Origin: Caenispirillum salinarum AK4
GTDB lineage: Bacteria > Pseudomonadota > Alphaproteobacteria > Rhodospirillales > Rhodospirillaceae
Assembly: GCF_000315795.1 (NCBI RefSeq)
Contig: NZ_ANHY01000006.1
Span: 124,001 to 188,000, forward strand
DNA length: 64,000 bases
Reading direction: 5' to 3'
Below the pieces are notes generated by a model. It ran no database searches. It saw nothing but the letters and a program-made list of their open reading frames with translations, and had not been told where the DNA came from. A program made the translations under genes and the position numbers. Shown piece by piece: positions 17,334-26,762 of this stretch; positions within the stretch are counted from its first letter, which is position 1; the number at the start of each line of letters is the position of its first letter.

Positions 17334-18352
17334 GCCGTCGCCAGAAGGTCGTCAAGCTCGGCCCTGATGGCGCCCACGGTCAGGCTTTTCAGCCGCTGAG
17401 CCTTGAAGACGTCCAGCCGCTTCACGCGGGCCTGCGCGTCCAGGTCCAGGGGGCGGCAGCCGCGCGCGACGGCGGTCATCTCGTCCATGTCGCCATTGCA
17501 GTGAAGCACCAGGTCGCAGCCGGCCGCCAGACTTTCGGCGGCGCGGACGGCGAAGTCGCCGGTCAGGGCCTTCATGGACAGGTCGTCGGTCATCAGCAGG
17601 CCCTCGAACCCCAGCTCCCCTCGCACCACGCCGCGGATGACGGTGGGGGAGGTGGTGGCCGGGCGATCGGGGTCCAGGGCGGTGTAGACGATGTGCGCCG
17701 TCATGCCGTAGGGCGCCTGGGCGAGCGCCTTGAAAGGCACGAAGTCCGTGGCCTCCAGGGTCGCGCGGTCGGCGTCCACCGTCGGCAGGTCCAGGTGGCT
17801 GTCGGCGAAGGCGCGGCCGTGTCCGGGGATGTGCTTGATCACCGGCAGAACGCCGCCCGCCAGGAGCCCGGAGATGGCATGGCCGCACAGGGTCGAGACG
17901 ACCGCCGGGTCATGTCCGAAGGCACGGTCGCCGATGATGTCGTGGGCCCCGGCCACCGGCACGTCGGCCAGCGGATAGCAGTCCACGTCAATGCCCAGGT
18001 CCGCAAGCTCGGCCGCCAGCAGGCTCGCGTTCAGGCTGACGGCGCGGCCGGCGGCGGCGGGATCGCGCGCGTGCAGGGCGACGAAGGGCGCCATGGACGG
18101 CGCATCGCGCCAATGCGGCGGTTTCAGGCGGCGCACCCGGCCGCCCTCCTGGTCGATGAGCACCGGCGCTTCGCGCCCGACGCACGCCCGCAACTCCGCC
18201 ACCAGCGCGCGGACCTGGTCCGGCGTTTCGACGTTGCGGCCGAACAGGATGAACCCGTAGGGGTCCGCATCGGCGAAGAAGGCGCGCTCGGCATCGGTCA
18301 GGCGCGGGCCGGCGAGCCCGAAGATGGCGGCCAGGGGATGCTTAACGGACAA
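17330..18352 (-). CDS. nagZ: Beta-N-acetylhexosaminidase NagZ
   Basis: Cytosolic glycoside hydrolase family 3 enzyme that removes GlcNAc from anhydro-muropeptides during cell-wall recycling. About 340 residues. FGLAGPRLTDAERAFFADAD starts the barrel, LIDQEGGRVRRL binds substrate, and KHIPGHGRAFADSHLDLP carries the family's catalytic His loop. The catalytic Asp lies in LLMTDDLSMKAL. The best start is a TTG at 18352, which overlaps the end of the SPOR gene; no ATG or GTG lies nearer. Coupling to its neighbours on both sides is shown by overlaps. It works downstream of the transglycosylase at 11-13 kb. Confidence 0.92.
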   Translation of the reverse strand: MSVKHPLAAIFGLAGPRLTDAERAFFADADPYGFILFGRNVETPDQVRALVAELRACVGREAPVLIDQEGGRVRRLKPPHWRDAPSMAPFVALHARDPAAAGRAVSLNASLLAAELADLGIDVDCYPLADVPVAGAHDIIGDRAFGHDPAVVSTLCGHAISGLLAGGVLPVIKHIPGHGRAFADSHLDLPTVDADRATLEATDFVPFKALAQAPYGMTAHIVYTALDPDRPATTSPTVIRGVVRGELGFEGLLMTDDLSMKALTGDFAVRAAESLAAGCDLVLHCNGDMDEMTAVARGCRPLDLDAQARVKRLDVFKAQRLKSLTVGAIRAELDDLLATA

Positions 18353-19460
18353 CAAGGCAAGCCTGGTCCCGTGCCTCGAGCTTCTCGCACAGAGCTTTCG
18401 CCTCGTCCGCCGAGGCCAGTCCCTTGGCGCGAACGCGGAAGAAGATGCCGCGCTCGCCCTGGTCGGTGCGTTCGACGTCCAGCGACAGATTGCCGAGCAG
18501 GTCGGGGTTGGCCCCCTGGATTTTCTTCCATGCCGCTTCCGCGCCGGCCTGGTCGCGCAGGGCGGCCAACTGCACCATCCGGTCGCCACCACCCGACGGC
18601 GCGGAGGCCGCGGACCGGGGCGCGACGGGCGCCGGCGTCGCCGCCTGCTGCTGAGGCTCGGGCTGGGACGGCGCCGTCTCGGAGGCGGCCTGCTGGGTCG
18701 GCTGCTCGGGCGCGGCGGGCTTGGTCGTCGGCGTCGGCTGCGACGGCGCGGCAGCGGGGGCCTCGGCCGCCTGCGTCGGGGCAGGCTCGCGCTCGGGGGC
18801 CGGTTCCGGTGCTGCGGCGGTGTCCGCCGGGGCGGGATCGACGGGCTCGGGGTCCGGCGTCGCGGCCACCTCGGCCTCGGGTAGCGGCTCCAGCGAGCCG
18901 CCGGCGTCGGCCGGAACGGGCGGGGCCGTCGGGCTTTCCGGCTCGGGCAGCAGGTTCTCCACCTGTCCGCCGTCGCTGTTCTGCCCCAGGCGGTCGTAGA
19001 CCATCTTGTCGGTGTCGGGCACGTCCATGCCGCCCGGATCGGCCGGCTTGACCTTGTAGGGCTGTTCGTCGGCAGTGATGACCGGCGTGGTCGCCGCCAC
19101 CTGCTGCGGTTCCTCGCGCAGGAACAGGTACCAGCCGGCGATGCCGGCGGCCACGGCGCCGATCACCACGGCCGCCATGACGCCCTTGGACCCGCCGGAG
19201 CGGCCTTCGTCCTCGTCGTCCTGGATGTCGTCCATGTCGTCGTCGGCGTAGGGACCGCGCAGGTCCTCGGCGCGCGGCTCATGCTCGGCGCCCGCGGGTT
19301 CGGCCGACAACGGCGGCGCGTCGTCGGGCTCCGCCGGCCGGCCGCGCGGCGACAGACGTTCCGGAATCAGGTCCAGAAAGTCGTCCTGCGCGTTCGTCTT
19401 GTCCGCGTCCTTGTCGGGATTGGGCTTGCCCAGTCCCGGTTCCTTGCGATCCCCTGCCAT
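18342..19460 (-). CDS. SPOR-domain membrane protein
   Basis: A 372-residue single-pass envelope protein. The first 120 residues are charged and cytosolic. One transmembrane helix (GVMAAVVIGAVAAGIAGWYLFL) follows, then a long Pro/Ala/Glu-rich periplasmic linker. The C-terminal SPOR domain starts near VQLAALRDQAGAEAAWKKIQ and by family binds peptidoglycan stripped of stem peptides at division sites. It sits between argS and nagZ, the conserved alphaproteobacterial order. The start at 19460 shares one base with the argS stop. An upstream in-frame start was rejected because its translation is unlike the family. Confidence 0.9.
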   Translation of the reverse strand: MAGDRKEPGLGKPNPDKDADKTNAQDDFLDLIPERLSPRGRPAEPDDAPPLSAEPAGAEHEPRAEDLRGPYADDDMDDIQDDEDEGRSGGSKGVMAAVVIGAVAAGIAGWYLFLREEPQQVAATTPVITADEQPYKVKPADPGGMDVPDTDKMVYDRLGQNSDGGQVENLLPEPESPTAPPVPADAGGSLEPLPEAEVAATPDPEPVDPAPADTAAAPEPAPEREPAPTQAAEAPAAAPSQPTPTTKPAAPEQPTQQAASETAPSQPEPQQQAATPAPVAPRSAASAPSGGGDRMVQLAALRDQAGAEAAWKKIQGANPDLLGNLSLDVERTDQGERGIFFRVRAKGLASADEAKALCEKLEARDQACLVVR

Positions 19461-21256
19461 TACCGCATCTCCTCCACCGGCTCGACACCGAATACCGCCA
19501 AGCCAGACGCTATCACCGTCGACACGCCGTGCACAAGCGCAAGACGGGCCAGACTCAAGGGCTTGTTGTCCTCGTGCAGGAAGCGGAGGCGGGCATTGTC
19601 CTTGCCCTTGTTCCACAACCCATGGAAGCCGGCCGCCACGTCGTTCATGTAGTAGGCCAGGCGGTGCGGCTCATGCGCGTCCGCAGCGCCCTCCACCATG
19701 CGCGGCCACGAGGCCAGCAGGCGGATCAGCGCCATTTCGTCGGGGTCCTCCAGCAGCGCCAGGTCGGCGCCGGCCAGCATGTCCGGGTCGCCTGCCTCGG
19801 CCCCGAACATCTCGATGCCGTGACGGTGGACCGAGCGGGCGCGGGCGTGGGCGTACTGGACGTAGAAGGCCAGGTTGTCCTTGGACTGCTCCAGGACCTT
19901 GGAATAATCGAACTCCAGCGGCGCGTCGTTCTTGCGCGTCAGCATGATGAAGCGGAACAGGTCCTTGCCCTTGCCCTGGGACCGGTCGTTCAGTTCATCC
20001 ACCACTTCACGAAGTGTCAGGAAGGTGCCGGCCCGCTTGGACATTTTGACGGGCTCGCCGTTGTCCAGAAGCTTGACCAACTGGCACAGCTTGGCGTCGA
20101 AGGTGGCCTCGCCACCGGACACCGCCTTCACCGCCGCCGCCACGCGCTTGACGTAACCGCCGTGGTCGGCGCCCCAGACGTCGATCTGCTGCTTGAAGCC
20201 GCGCAGGTACTTGTCGCGGTGGTAGGCGATGTCGGAGGCGAAGTAGGTGAAGCTGCCGTCGGACTTCTTCAGCGCGCGGTCGGTGTCGTCGCCGAACTCG
20301 GTCGCCTTGAAGAGCGTCTGCGGGCGGGCCTCCCAGTCGTCGGGGGTCTTGCCCTTGGGGGGCTCCAGCACGCCGACGTAGATCAGGCCGCGCGCCTCCA
20401 GGTCCTCCAGCACCTCGGCCACCTTGCCGGCGTCAACGAGGCCCTTTTCCGACGTGAAGCGGTCGTGGTGGACGCCCAGAACCGCCAGGTCCTCGCGGAT
20501 GAGGTCCATCATCTGGGCGATGGCGAATTCGCGCAGGGCCACGCGGCGTTCCTCGGGCTCGGCATCGACCCACTTGCGGCCATCGACGGCCACCAGCTTT
20601 TCCGCCGCCGGCACCAGATAGTCGCCGCCGTATTCGATCTCCTTCGCCGCCAGCTTGGCGTCGAATTCGGCCTGGGTCATGTCCTCCAGCGCCACCAGAT
20701 AGCGGGCGAACAGGGCGTCGGCCAGCTTGTCCACCTGGGCGCCGGCGTCGTTGACGTAGTATTCCTTCGTCACCGCATAGCCGGCCTTGGAGAGCAGGGC
20801 GGCCAGGGCATCGCCCACCACCGCGCCGCGGCCGTGGCCGACATGCATGGGGCCGGTGGGGTTGGCGGAGACGTACTCCACGTTCACCAGCTCGCCCTTG
20901 CCCATGTCGCTGTCGCCGAACAGGGTGCCGGTCATCAGGATGTCGCGCAGCACGTCGCGCCAGGCGTTTTCGTCCAGGCGCAGGTTGATGAAGCCAGGGC
21001 CGGCGATCTCGGCGTCGGTGACGCCCGGCACCAGCTTCAGCTTCTCCACCAGCAGCCCGGCCAGGTCGCGCGGCTTCATGCCGGCGGCCTTGCACAGCAC
21101 CATGGCCGCGTTGGTGGCGACGTCGCCGTGAGCGGGATCGCGCGGCGGCTCCGCCGTCACCTTGGAGGTGTCGAGCCCCGCCGGCAGCTTGCCCTCCGAA
21201 GCCAGCGCGGAAAGGGCGGTCAGGATGGTGTCCTTGAAGGCGTTGAAAAGGTTCAT
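19460..21256 (-). CDS. argS: Arginyl-tRNA synthetase
   Basis: Class I aminoacyl-tRNA synthetase charging tRNA-Arg. The 598-residue protein has the N-terminal tRNA D-loop recognition domain, then [20 protein letters not shown], which contains the HIGH-type motif as HVGH. The KMSKS-type loop is present as [10 protein letters not shown]. The C-terminal anticodon-binding domain ends [20 protein letters not shown]. The start at 21256 overlaps the dgt stop (ATGA), so the genes are coupled. This is the usual alphaproteobacterial dgt-argS-SPOR-nagZ-scpAB run. Confidence 0.97.
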   Translation of the reverse strand: MNLFNAFKDTILTALSALASEGKLPAGLDTSKVTAEPPRDPAHGDVATNAAMVLCKAAGMKPRDLAGLLVEKLKLVPGVTDAEIAGPGFINLRLDENAWRDVLRDILMTGTLFGDSDMGKGELVNVEYVSANPTGPMHVGHGRGAVVGDALAALLSKAGYAVTKEYYVNDAGAQVDKLADALFARYLVALEDMTQAEFDAKLAAKEIEYGGDYLVPAAEKLVAVDGRKWVDAEPEERRVALREFAIAQMMDLIREDLAVLGVHHDRFTSEKGLVDAGKVAEVLEDLEARGLIYVGVLEPPKGKTPDDWEARPQTLFKATEFGDDTDRALKKSDGSFTYFASDIAYHRDKYLRGFKQQIDVWGADHGGYVKRVAAAVKAVSGGEATFDAKLCQLVKLLDNGEPVKMSKRAGTFLTLREVVDELNDRSQGKGKDLFRFIMLTRKNDAPLEFDYSKVLEQSKDNLAFYVQYAHARARSVHRHGIEMFGAEAGDPDMLAGADLALLEDPDEMALIRLLASWPRMVEGAADAHEPHRLAYYMNDVAAGFHGLWNKGKDNARLRFLHEDNKPLSLARLALVHGVSTVIASGLAVFGVEPVEEMR

Positions 21257-22425
21257 GGTTTTACCGAGACGTCGAAAAGGCGGATATGTTCGTCGATGGC
21301 GAAGCGGTCGGTCATGCCGGCGATGTAGTCCGCTACCTGGCGCGCGGTCTTGCGCCCGTGGGGACCGTCGCACGGCAGCTGCCACTCGCGCGGCAGCAGG
21401 GTCGGCTCGGCGACGAACAGGTTGAACAGGTCCTTGACCACCCGCTTGACCTTGCTGGTCATGCGGTTGACCCGGAAGTGCCGGTACATATTCGGAAACA
21501 GGAAGGCTTTCAATGCCTTGTCGTGCGCGACCATGTCGTCGGAGAAGGCCACCAGGGGCTTGCCCAGATGGCGCACGTCGGCCGCCGTTTCGGGCTTGTA
21601 CGCGGCGATGTTGGCCGTCGTGGTCGCCACCAGGTCGTCCACCATGCGGGTGATGATGCGGCGGAAGCTTTCATAGATCAGCCGGTGCTCGTCCAGGCCC
21701 GGGTAGCGGTCCATGACCTCCCGGAACACGGGTCCCACCAGTGGCAGGTCCAGCAGGTCGTCGACCGCGAACAGGCCGGCGCGCAGGCCGTCGTCGATGT
21801 CGTGGGCGTTGTAGGCGATGTCGTCGGACAGGGCTGCGACCTGCGCCTCGGCCGAGGCATAGGTGCCCAGCTCCAGGTCCTGCTTTTCAGAGTATTCGAT
21901 GATGGCGCGGGGCAGGGGCTTGCTGTCGGACTGGCCGGTGAGCGGGCCGTTGTGCTTGACCAGCCCCTCCAGCGTCTCCCACGTCAGGTTGAGGCCGTCG
22001 AACTCGGCATAGCGGCGCTCCAGCTTTGTGACGATGCGCAAGCTTTGGGCGTTGTGGTCGAAGCCGTCGTAGTCCTTCATGCAGTCCTGCAGCGCGAACT
22101 CTCCGGCGTGGCCGAAGGGCGTGTGGCCCAGGTCGTGGGCCAGCGCGAGCGCCTCCGCCAGGTCCTCGTTCAGGCCGATCATGCGGCAGATGGCGCGGGC
22201 GACCTGGCTGACCTCCAGGCTGTGGGTCAGGCGCGTGCGGAAATGCTCGCCCTCGTGGTAGACGAACACCTGCGTCTTGTATTTCAGCCGGCGGAAGGCG
22301 TTGCAGTGGATGATGCGGTCCCGGTCGCGCTGGAATTCCGAGCGCGTCGGCGTCGACGGCTCCGGGTGGAGCCGCCCGAGGGTCCGGGCCGGATCGCAGG
22401 CGAAGGAGGCGAGGGCGCTTGTCAT
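21253..22425 (-). CDS. dgt: Deoxyguanosinetriphosphate triphosphohydrolase-like protein
   Basis: HD-domain dNTPase that removes triphosphate from deoxynucleotides, with a role in dNTP pool balance. The 390-residue protein has the metal-binding HD pattern: the first His in [15 protein letters not shown], then [20 protein letters not shown], and a later Asp in [30 protein letters not shown] near the N-terminus is a second family mark. I chose the ATG at 22425 that begins the conserved domain. It is first in the leftward operon and divergent from erpA, with which it shares a 171-base intergenic region. Confidence 0.94.
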   Translation of the reverse strand: MTSALASFACDPARTLGRLHPEPSTPTRSEFQRDRDRIIHCNAFRRLKYKTQVFVYHEGEHFRTRLTHSLEVSQVARAICRMIGLNEDLAEALALAHDLGHTPFGHAGEFALQDCMKDYDGFDHNAQSLRIVTKLERRYAEFDGLNLTWETLEGLVKHNGPLTGQSDSKPLPRAIIEYSEKQDLELGTYASAEAQVAALSDDIAYNAHDIDDGLRAGLFAVDDLLDLPLVGPVFREVMDRYPGLDEHRLIYESFRRIITRMVDDLVATTTANIAAYKPETAADVRHLGKPLVAFSDDMVAHDKALKAFLFPNMYRHFRVNRMTSKVKRVVKDLFNLFVAEPTLLPREWQLPCDGPHGRKTARQVADYIAGMTDRFAIDEHIRLFDVSVKP

Positions 22426-22505
22426 GGCCGGGACAGTACAGCCGCCGTGCGGGACTGGCAACTGCCTCGACGGGCGAGGCAGGGGCGTTCTGGACGCATT
22501 CCAAC

Positions 22506-22534
22506 TTGCGGCGGCGGGGCGGGCGGCCTAGATT
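22506..22534 (+). promoter_or_regulatory. Possible sigma-70-type promoter for erpA
   Basis: TTGCGG (22506-22511) and TAGATT (22529-22534) are spaced by 17 bases, 63 bases ahead of the erpA ATG. The -35 element is weak, so this is a candidate only. Confidence 0.4.
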
Positions 22535-22596
22535 CCCCACAGGCGAAGACCGCGCGCTCCCCCGCGTATTCACCCAAGGTTGAACAGGACCAGACC

Positions 22597-22953
22597 ATGA
22601 GCGACACCGAGACCCTGACCCCGGCCGACGGCATCTCCATGACCGAGTCCGCCGCCAAGCGGGTGCAGACGCTGATCAAGGGCGAGAACAATCCCGACCT
22701 GATGCTGCGCGTCATGGTTTCGGGCGGCGGCTGCTCGGGCTTTCAGTACGGGTTCGACCTGGACGCGACGGTCAACGAGGATGACCGCGTGGCCGAGTTC
22801 CACGGCGTCAAGTTGGTGATCGACGAGGCGAGCCTGGAGATCCTCAGCGGGTCGCAGGTCGATTACGTGGAGGACCTGATGGGCGCGGCCTTCACGGTCA
22901 AGAACCCCAACGCCACCGCCACCTGCGGCTGCGGGACGTCCTTCGCCGTCTGA
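22597..22953 (+). CDS. erpA: A-type iron-sulfur carrier ErpA
   Basis: Fe-S cluster carrier of the HesB/IscA family that delivers clusters to apo-enzymes. The 118-residue protein has an N-terminal extension, then [20 protein letters not shown]. The three conserved cysteines are in [14 protein letters not shown] and [11 protein letters not shown]. The family extension at the N-terminus and the GFDLDA segment favour ErpA over IscA, though the two are close. A second A-type carrier of the nif type lies at 25383-25712. It is monocistronic and followed by a terminator. Confidence 0.92.
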   Translation: MSDTETLTPADGISMTESAAKRVQTLIKGENNPDLMLRVMVSGGGCSGFQYGFDLDATVNEDDRVAEFHGVKLVIDEASLEILSGSQVDYVEDLMGAAFTVKNPNATATCGCGTSFAV

Positions 22954-22979
22954 GGGTTTCGCAGATTTCCTGGAATGCA

Positions 22980-23012
22980 ACGGCCCCTTCCGTCTGACGC
23001 GGAAGGGGCCGT
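22980..23012. terminator. Rho-independent terminator, bidirectional
   Basis: Hairpin with arms acggccccttccg (22980-22992) and cggaaggggccgt (23000-23012) and a short loop. It lies between the convergent erpA and diheme cytochrome genes. Confidence 0.85.
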
Positions 23013-23041
23013 CTTCATCGGAGCGGGAATGGTCGGGCCGG

Positions 23042-25084
23042 TCAGTCGGCGCGGGCTTCCTGGACCGGCTTGGACAGGCTCATGAGGTAGTCCAGCAAGG
23101 CTTCCTGCTCGTCGTCGGAGAAGCCCGCGTCGGCGTCGGCCCAGTATTCGTGTCCGGTGCCGTCCGAATGGGCGCGGCGGAGCACGTCATCCGCCTTGTT
23201 CGCCGCGATGACCTTGTCGCGCAGGCCGCGATCGACCAGCGCCCGCAGGCTTTCCCGCGCGTCCGGGCGGACGTGGCGGTAGACGGTGCCCGCCGGACCG
23301 AGGTCCGTCTCGCCATCAGGACCGACAGCGATGCTGCCGTCGTGCAGGTAGGGCGGACTCCAGCCGACGCCCAGCAGCCCCGGCACCGCATAGCCGCCGC
23401 GCACCGTCCCCGTGCCGAAGGCGAGCGCAACCTGATCCTGGTCCAGCATGTCCGTCGGCACGTCGAGCACCTTGGCGTCCTCGCGCACCGGAACGGGTTC
23501 GTCGAACGCCCACATGCGCGGCGGTGTCCGCTCCTGGATGAGTTGGATGGTGGCGCGCGACGGGTTGGTCCCGATTTCCGCCAGCGGAATGATCCGGTTG
23601 TTGGTGAGGAAGGGGCCGGAGTGACAGTCGGCACAGCCGGCGGCCTCGAATACCGCGCGGCCGTGGGCGGCGCGCTCCTCCGGCACCGCAGCGGCCGGCG
23701 GCGGCGTCAGCGCGTTCTGCCATGCCGAGATGGCGTTGACCTCGCGCCATGCGGTGGAACCTTCCTGCGCGATCATGGAGCCGTCCAGCGACAGCAGGCT
23801 CGGCTGCGGCCAGGTCGGCATGCGGATGACCTCCGCCAGGCCGGGACGGCCGGGCGTCGGGTCCGCCTGGCGGAACACCTCGTCCGGCGTGCGGTCGCCG
23901 TCGGGGTCCCAGCGGAAGGCCGGATTGGCCGCGTTGCGCAGCAGGATCGCCTGGTAGACCTCGGACGGCAGACCAAAGAAGCGCCGGGCATCGTCGGCCT
24001 GCCCGGTGGGGTCGGCGCCGAAGGCGTGGACGTTGTTCGTCAGCCCGCTCAGGCCACCGAACGGACCCGCCATGAAGATGCCGTTCCAGCTGTAGGGATG
24101 CTCGCCCTTGGTGAAGGAATCCGGGATCTGCGTCGGATTGGCCGTCAGGTCGATGCTGGTGTCCGTGCTGCCGGGAAAGGCGTCCAGGAACAGGGCGTCC
24201 ACCCGCTCCTCCAGCGCCTCTGCGTCGGGCAGCGTGTGCGTGGTTCCGTCCGCCAGCGTGACCGTGTCGTCGCCCTTGGGCACCTCGGCCAGATCGATGT
24301 CGGTGTGCGTCATGAAGGCGGTGCTGTTGGGGGCGAAGGCGATGAGCCTGGACGAGTTCACGTCGACATTCGCCGCGCCGTGGATGACCTTGCCGCTCTC
24401 GGGATCGACCGCGGAGTGGCATAGCGCGCAGGTGATGCCGACCCTCTCGCGGCCCGTCTCGTCCACCGAGATCGCCAGCCCGATCGGCCAGATGGCGCCC
24501 TGGGGCACGTCGAAGCCGGTGTCGATCAACTCGCCCTTCCGAAAGGTTCGCCCGCCCACGGAGACGTCGTATGCCAGCGGGACCCGCAGATTGTCCGTAT
24601 GTCCGCCGTCCAGCGCCAGGGCGGCCTTCAGGATGCCATCCGCCGTGATCGGGCCGGCACCTACGCCCACGATGTCGGAAAAGAAACGCTCTGATCCGAA
24701 CGGCGCGCGGTAGAACTTCGCCTGCCCCAGGTCCAGCAGGTCCTGCGTGATGGGGACCGCCCCGTTGGCCGGGTCCGCCCTGGAGGGATCGCGCGCGACG
24801 TCGGCCTGGGTGAGCGTCTCGCCCCACAGGTCGTAGGTGGTTTCCGCCGGCTCGGCGGGCGGATTGAGAACCATGTCATCGGGCGGTTCATAGGCATACC
24901 GCGCCGTCTGCTCCACGAAGGGCAGTTGGTGGGCCTGTCCGTGCTCCTGCAGCAGCCGGGGCAGCTCGGTCATGGCCGGGCGTTCCGCATCCTCCTTCGT
25001 CGTGGCCGCGCCGGCCGTCGCGGCACCACCAAGAAGCACCGCCAGCGTCAGCAACCCGTTCTTCCGCTGTGTCATCGGCTTCAT
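23042..25084 (-). CDS. Diheme c-type cytochrome, exported, function unknown
   Basis: A 680-residue periplasmic protein. It has a Sec signal (LLTLAVLLGGAATAGAA) and two haem c sites: CALCH at residues 219-223 and CADCH at 484-488. The C-terminal third, with PPYLHDGS and a closing EALLDYLMSL helix, looks like the second haem domain of the cytochrome c peroxidase/MauG superfamily. The 265-residue gap between hemes is wider than in bacterial cytochrome c peroxidases, so the middle domain is unusual. It could be a peroxidase-like redox enzyme, an oxygenase of the RoxA type, or an electron carrier. It is divergent from the nif operon, and whether they are co-regulated is unknown. Confidence 0.8.
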   Translation of the reverse strand: MKPMTQRKNGLLTLAVLLGGAATAGAATTKEDAERPAMTELPRLLQEHGQAHQLPFVEQTARYAYEPPDDMVLNPPAEPAETTYDLWGETLTQADVARDPSRADPANGAVPITQDLLDLGQAKFYRAPFGSERFFSDIVGVGAGPITADGILKAALALDGGHTDNLRVPLAYDVSVGGRTFRKGELIDTGFDVPQGAIWPIGLAISVDETGRERVGITCALCHSAVDPESGKVIHGAANVDVNSSRLIAFAPNSTAFMTHTDIDLAEVPKGDDTVTLADGTTHTLPDAEALEERVDALFLDAFPGSTDTSIDLTANPTQIPDSFTKGEHPYSWNGIFMAGPFGGLSGLTNNVHAFGADPTGQADDARRFFGLPSEVYQAILLRNAANPAFRWDPDGDRTPDEVFRQADPTPGRPGLAEVIRMPTWPQPSLLSLDGSMIAQEGSTAWREVNAISAWQNALTPPPAAAVPEERAAHGRAVFEAAGCADCHSGPFLTNNRIIPLAEIGTNPSRATIQLIQERTPPRMWAFDEPVPVREDAKVLDVPTDMLDQDQVALAFGTGTVRGGYAVPGLLGVGWSPPYLHDGSIAVGPDGETDLGPAGTVYRHVRPDARESLRALVDRGLRDKVIAANKADDVLRRAHSDGTGHEYWADADAGFSDDEQEALLDYLMSLSKPVQEARAD

Positions 25085-25230
25085 CCTTCGTTTGTTTTGG
25101 ATGTGCGGTGCGAACGGGAGTCGGGTATTGCCGGTTTTCGATTTGCCGAAAAAGCTCGGCGGGGCGCGAACGGGCTGTCTACTTGGTCAAGTCTTGGTCC
25201 GGCCTGAGGGTGAGGATGAGTGGCGGGCTG

Positions 25231-25246
25231 TGTCGTACTTCCGACA
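25231..25246 (+). promoter_or_regulatory. NifA upstream activator sequence
   Basis: A perfect TGT-N10-ACA match, the established binding site for the enhancer-binding protein NifA. Its centre lies about 107 bases upstream of the inferred start of transcription of the iscA-nifU operon. That is within the range in which NifA sites act with sigma-54. Confidence 0.8.
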
Positions 25247-25300
25247 CGGACGAAGGATTGTCGCGACCGCCACACAGTCCGGCCCTGTGATTTCCTGGAA

Positions 25301-25313
25301 ATTCAGTGTGTTA
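25301..25313 (+). promoter_or_regulatory. IHF-like binding site
   Basis: attcagtgtgtta matches 12 of the 13 positions of the IHF consensus WATCARNNNNTTR. It lies between the NifA site and the sigma-54 promoter, where IHF bends the DNA at many nif promoters. With one mismatch it is a candidate only. Confidence 0.45.
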
Positions 25314-25318
25314 GTGTT

Positions 25319-25334
25319 TGGCATCCGCCTTGCT
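25319..25334 (+). promoter_or_regulatory. Sigma-54 (-24/-12) promoter of the nif accessory operon
   Basis: TGGCAT-N5-TTGCT keeps the invariant GG and GC pairs with ten bases between them, exactly the RpoN spacing. The start of transcription would be near 25345, giving a leader of about 38 bases before the iscA ATG with an AGGAGG ribosome-binding site at 25368-25373. Confidence 0.82.
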
Positions 25335-25382
25335 TATGGAGGTGTCAGCACAAGGCTGTCGTTGTCCAGGAGGATCCCCCCA

Positions 25383-25712
25383 ATGCTCAACCTGACTGAC
25401 ACCGCCGTCGACGCCATCCGCCGCGTGATCGGCAAGGGCGCGACCGAGGCGCCGCCCGCGGGCCTGCGCATCATGGTCTCGGCCGGCGGCTGCTCGGGCT
25501 ACCAGTACCGCATGGGCCTGGTGGCCGATGCCGAGGCCGGCGACACCGTCATCGACTTCGAGGACGTGAAGGTTTTCGTCGACGCCGAGAGCATCCCGCT
25601 GTTGTCCGGCGCGCGGCTGGACTTCGTGGACGACATTTCGGGCTCGGGCTTCGTGTTCGACAACCCCAACGCCGGCGACAAGTGCTCGTGCGGCAAGTCC
25701 TTCTCCGGCTGA
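25383..25712 (+). CDS. iscA: nif-type A-type iron-sulfur carrier (HesB/IscA family)
   Basis: A 109-residue Fe-S carrier, first gene of the nif operon, directly upstream of nifU. This is the position and size of the IscA-nif protein of nitrogen fixers, which passes clusters during nitrogenase assembly. The conserved cysteines are in [14 protein letters not shown] and [10 protein letters not shown]. It is distinct from the ErpA encoded at 22.6 kb. It starts at an ATG 10 bases after a strong AGGAGG. Expression should depend on NifA and sigma-54, given the promoter just upstream. Confidence 0.9.
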   Translation: MLNLTDTAVDAIRRVIGKGATEAPPAGLRIMVSAGGCSGYQYRMGLVADAEAGDTVIDFEDVKVFVDAESIPLLSGARLDFVDDISGSGFVFDNPNAGDKCSCGKSFSG

Positions 25713-25776
25713 CGCCAAGGCCGCACGCGCCCCGCCGGCTTCACCAAGACGCATTTCCCAAGGAAGGTCCCCAGCC

Positions 25777-26739
25777 ATGTGGAACTACACCGACAAGGTC
25801 AAGGAGTACTTCTTCGATCCCAGGAACGCCGGCGTGCTGGAAGACGCCAACGGCGTGGGCGAGGTGGGCTCCATCTCCTGCGGCGACGCGCTGCGCCTGA
25901 TGATCAAGGTGGACGAGACCACCGGCCTGATCACCGACGCCAGGTTCCAGACCTTCGGCTGTGGCTCGGCCATTGCGTCGTCGTCGGCGCTGACGGAACT
26001 CATCATCGGCAAGACGGTGGACGAGGCCCGGGCGGTGACCAACCAGGACATCGCCGACTTCCTGGGCGGTCTGCCGCCGGAAAAGATGCACTGCTCCGTC
26101 ATGGGCCACGAAGCGCTGATCGCCGCCATCGCCAACTACAAGGGCGAGGAACTGGCCGAGGACGACCACGAGGAAGGCGCGCTGCTCTGCAAGTGCTTCG
26201 GCATCGACGAGGGCATGGTGGAACGCGCGGTCAAGGGCAACAAGCTGACCACGCTGGAGCAGGTGACCGCCTACACCAAGGCCGGCGGCAGCTGCAAGAC
26301 CTGCCACGAGAAGATCGAGGAAGCGCTGGCCACCTTCAATGCGCAGATGGTGGAGGAGGGCACGCTGTCCGCCGCGGAAGCCTTCACGCTGGGCGATGCG
26401 CCCAAGCCCGCGCCCAAGCCGGCCACCGTCTCCGGCCCCGTGCAGATCAGCCCGCTGGCGGAGCAGGCCACCAAGGCCAAGCCGTCGGGCCTGACGAACC
26501 TGCAGAAGATCACGCTGATCCAGCAGGCCATCGAGGAGATCCGCCCCCAGCTTCAGCGCGACGGCGGCGATATCTCGCTGGTGGACGTGGACGGCGACAC
26601 GGTGGTGGTGCAGCTGTCGGGCACCTGTGTGGGCTGCCAGATGAGCGCGGTGACCATCCAGGGCGTGCAGGCCGCGCTAATGGAAAAGGTCGGCCGCCCG
26701 CTGCGGGTGATCCCCCACACCGCCATGGCCAGCGCCTGA
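25777..26739 (+). CDS. nifU: Fe-S cluster assembly scaffold NifU
   Basis: Modular scaffold that assembles Fe-S clusters for nitrogenase. All three domains are present in 320 residues. The N-terminal IscU-like domain has Cys35, Cys62 and Cys106. The central [2Fe-2S] ferredoxin-like domain has Cys138, Cys140, Cys173 and Cys176 in LLCKCFG and SCKTCHEK. After an Ala/Pro/Lys-rich linker, the C-terminal Nfu-like domain has CVGCQM at 284-289. The intact three-domain form is typical of nif clusters, not the housekeeping isc system. It follows iscA by 64 bases and precedes nifS by 23. Confidence 0.97.
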   Translation: MWNYTDKVKEYFFDPRNAGVLEDANGVGEVGSISCGDALRLMIKVDETTGLITDARFQTFGCGSAIASSSALTELIIGKTVDEARAVTNQDIADFLGGLPPEKMHCSVMGHEALIAAIANYKGEELAEDDHEEGALLCKCFGIDEGMVERAVKGNKLTTLEQVTAYTKAGGSCKTCHEKIEEALATFNAQMVEEGTLSAAEAFTLGDAPKPAPKPATVSGPVQISPLAEQATKAKPSGLTNLQKITLIQQAIEEIRPQLQRDGGDISLVDVDGDTVVVQLSGTCVGCQMSAVTIQGVQAALMEKVGRPLRVIPHTAMASA

Positions 26740-26762
26740 ACAACAACCCTGGAGTGAGCACG

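Noticed and set aside
21286-22953. Long plus-strand frame spanning the antisense of dgt and ending in ErpA
   Set aside because: Only the last 118 residues are a real protein. The rest is antisense to dgt, so the ErpA start at 22597 was used.
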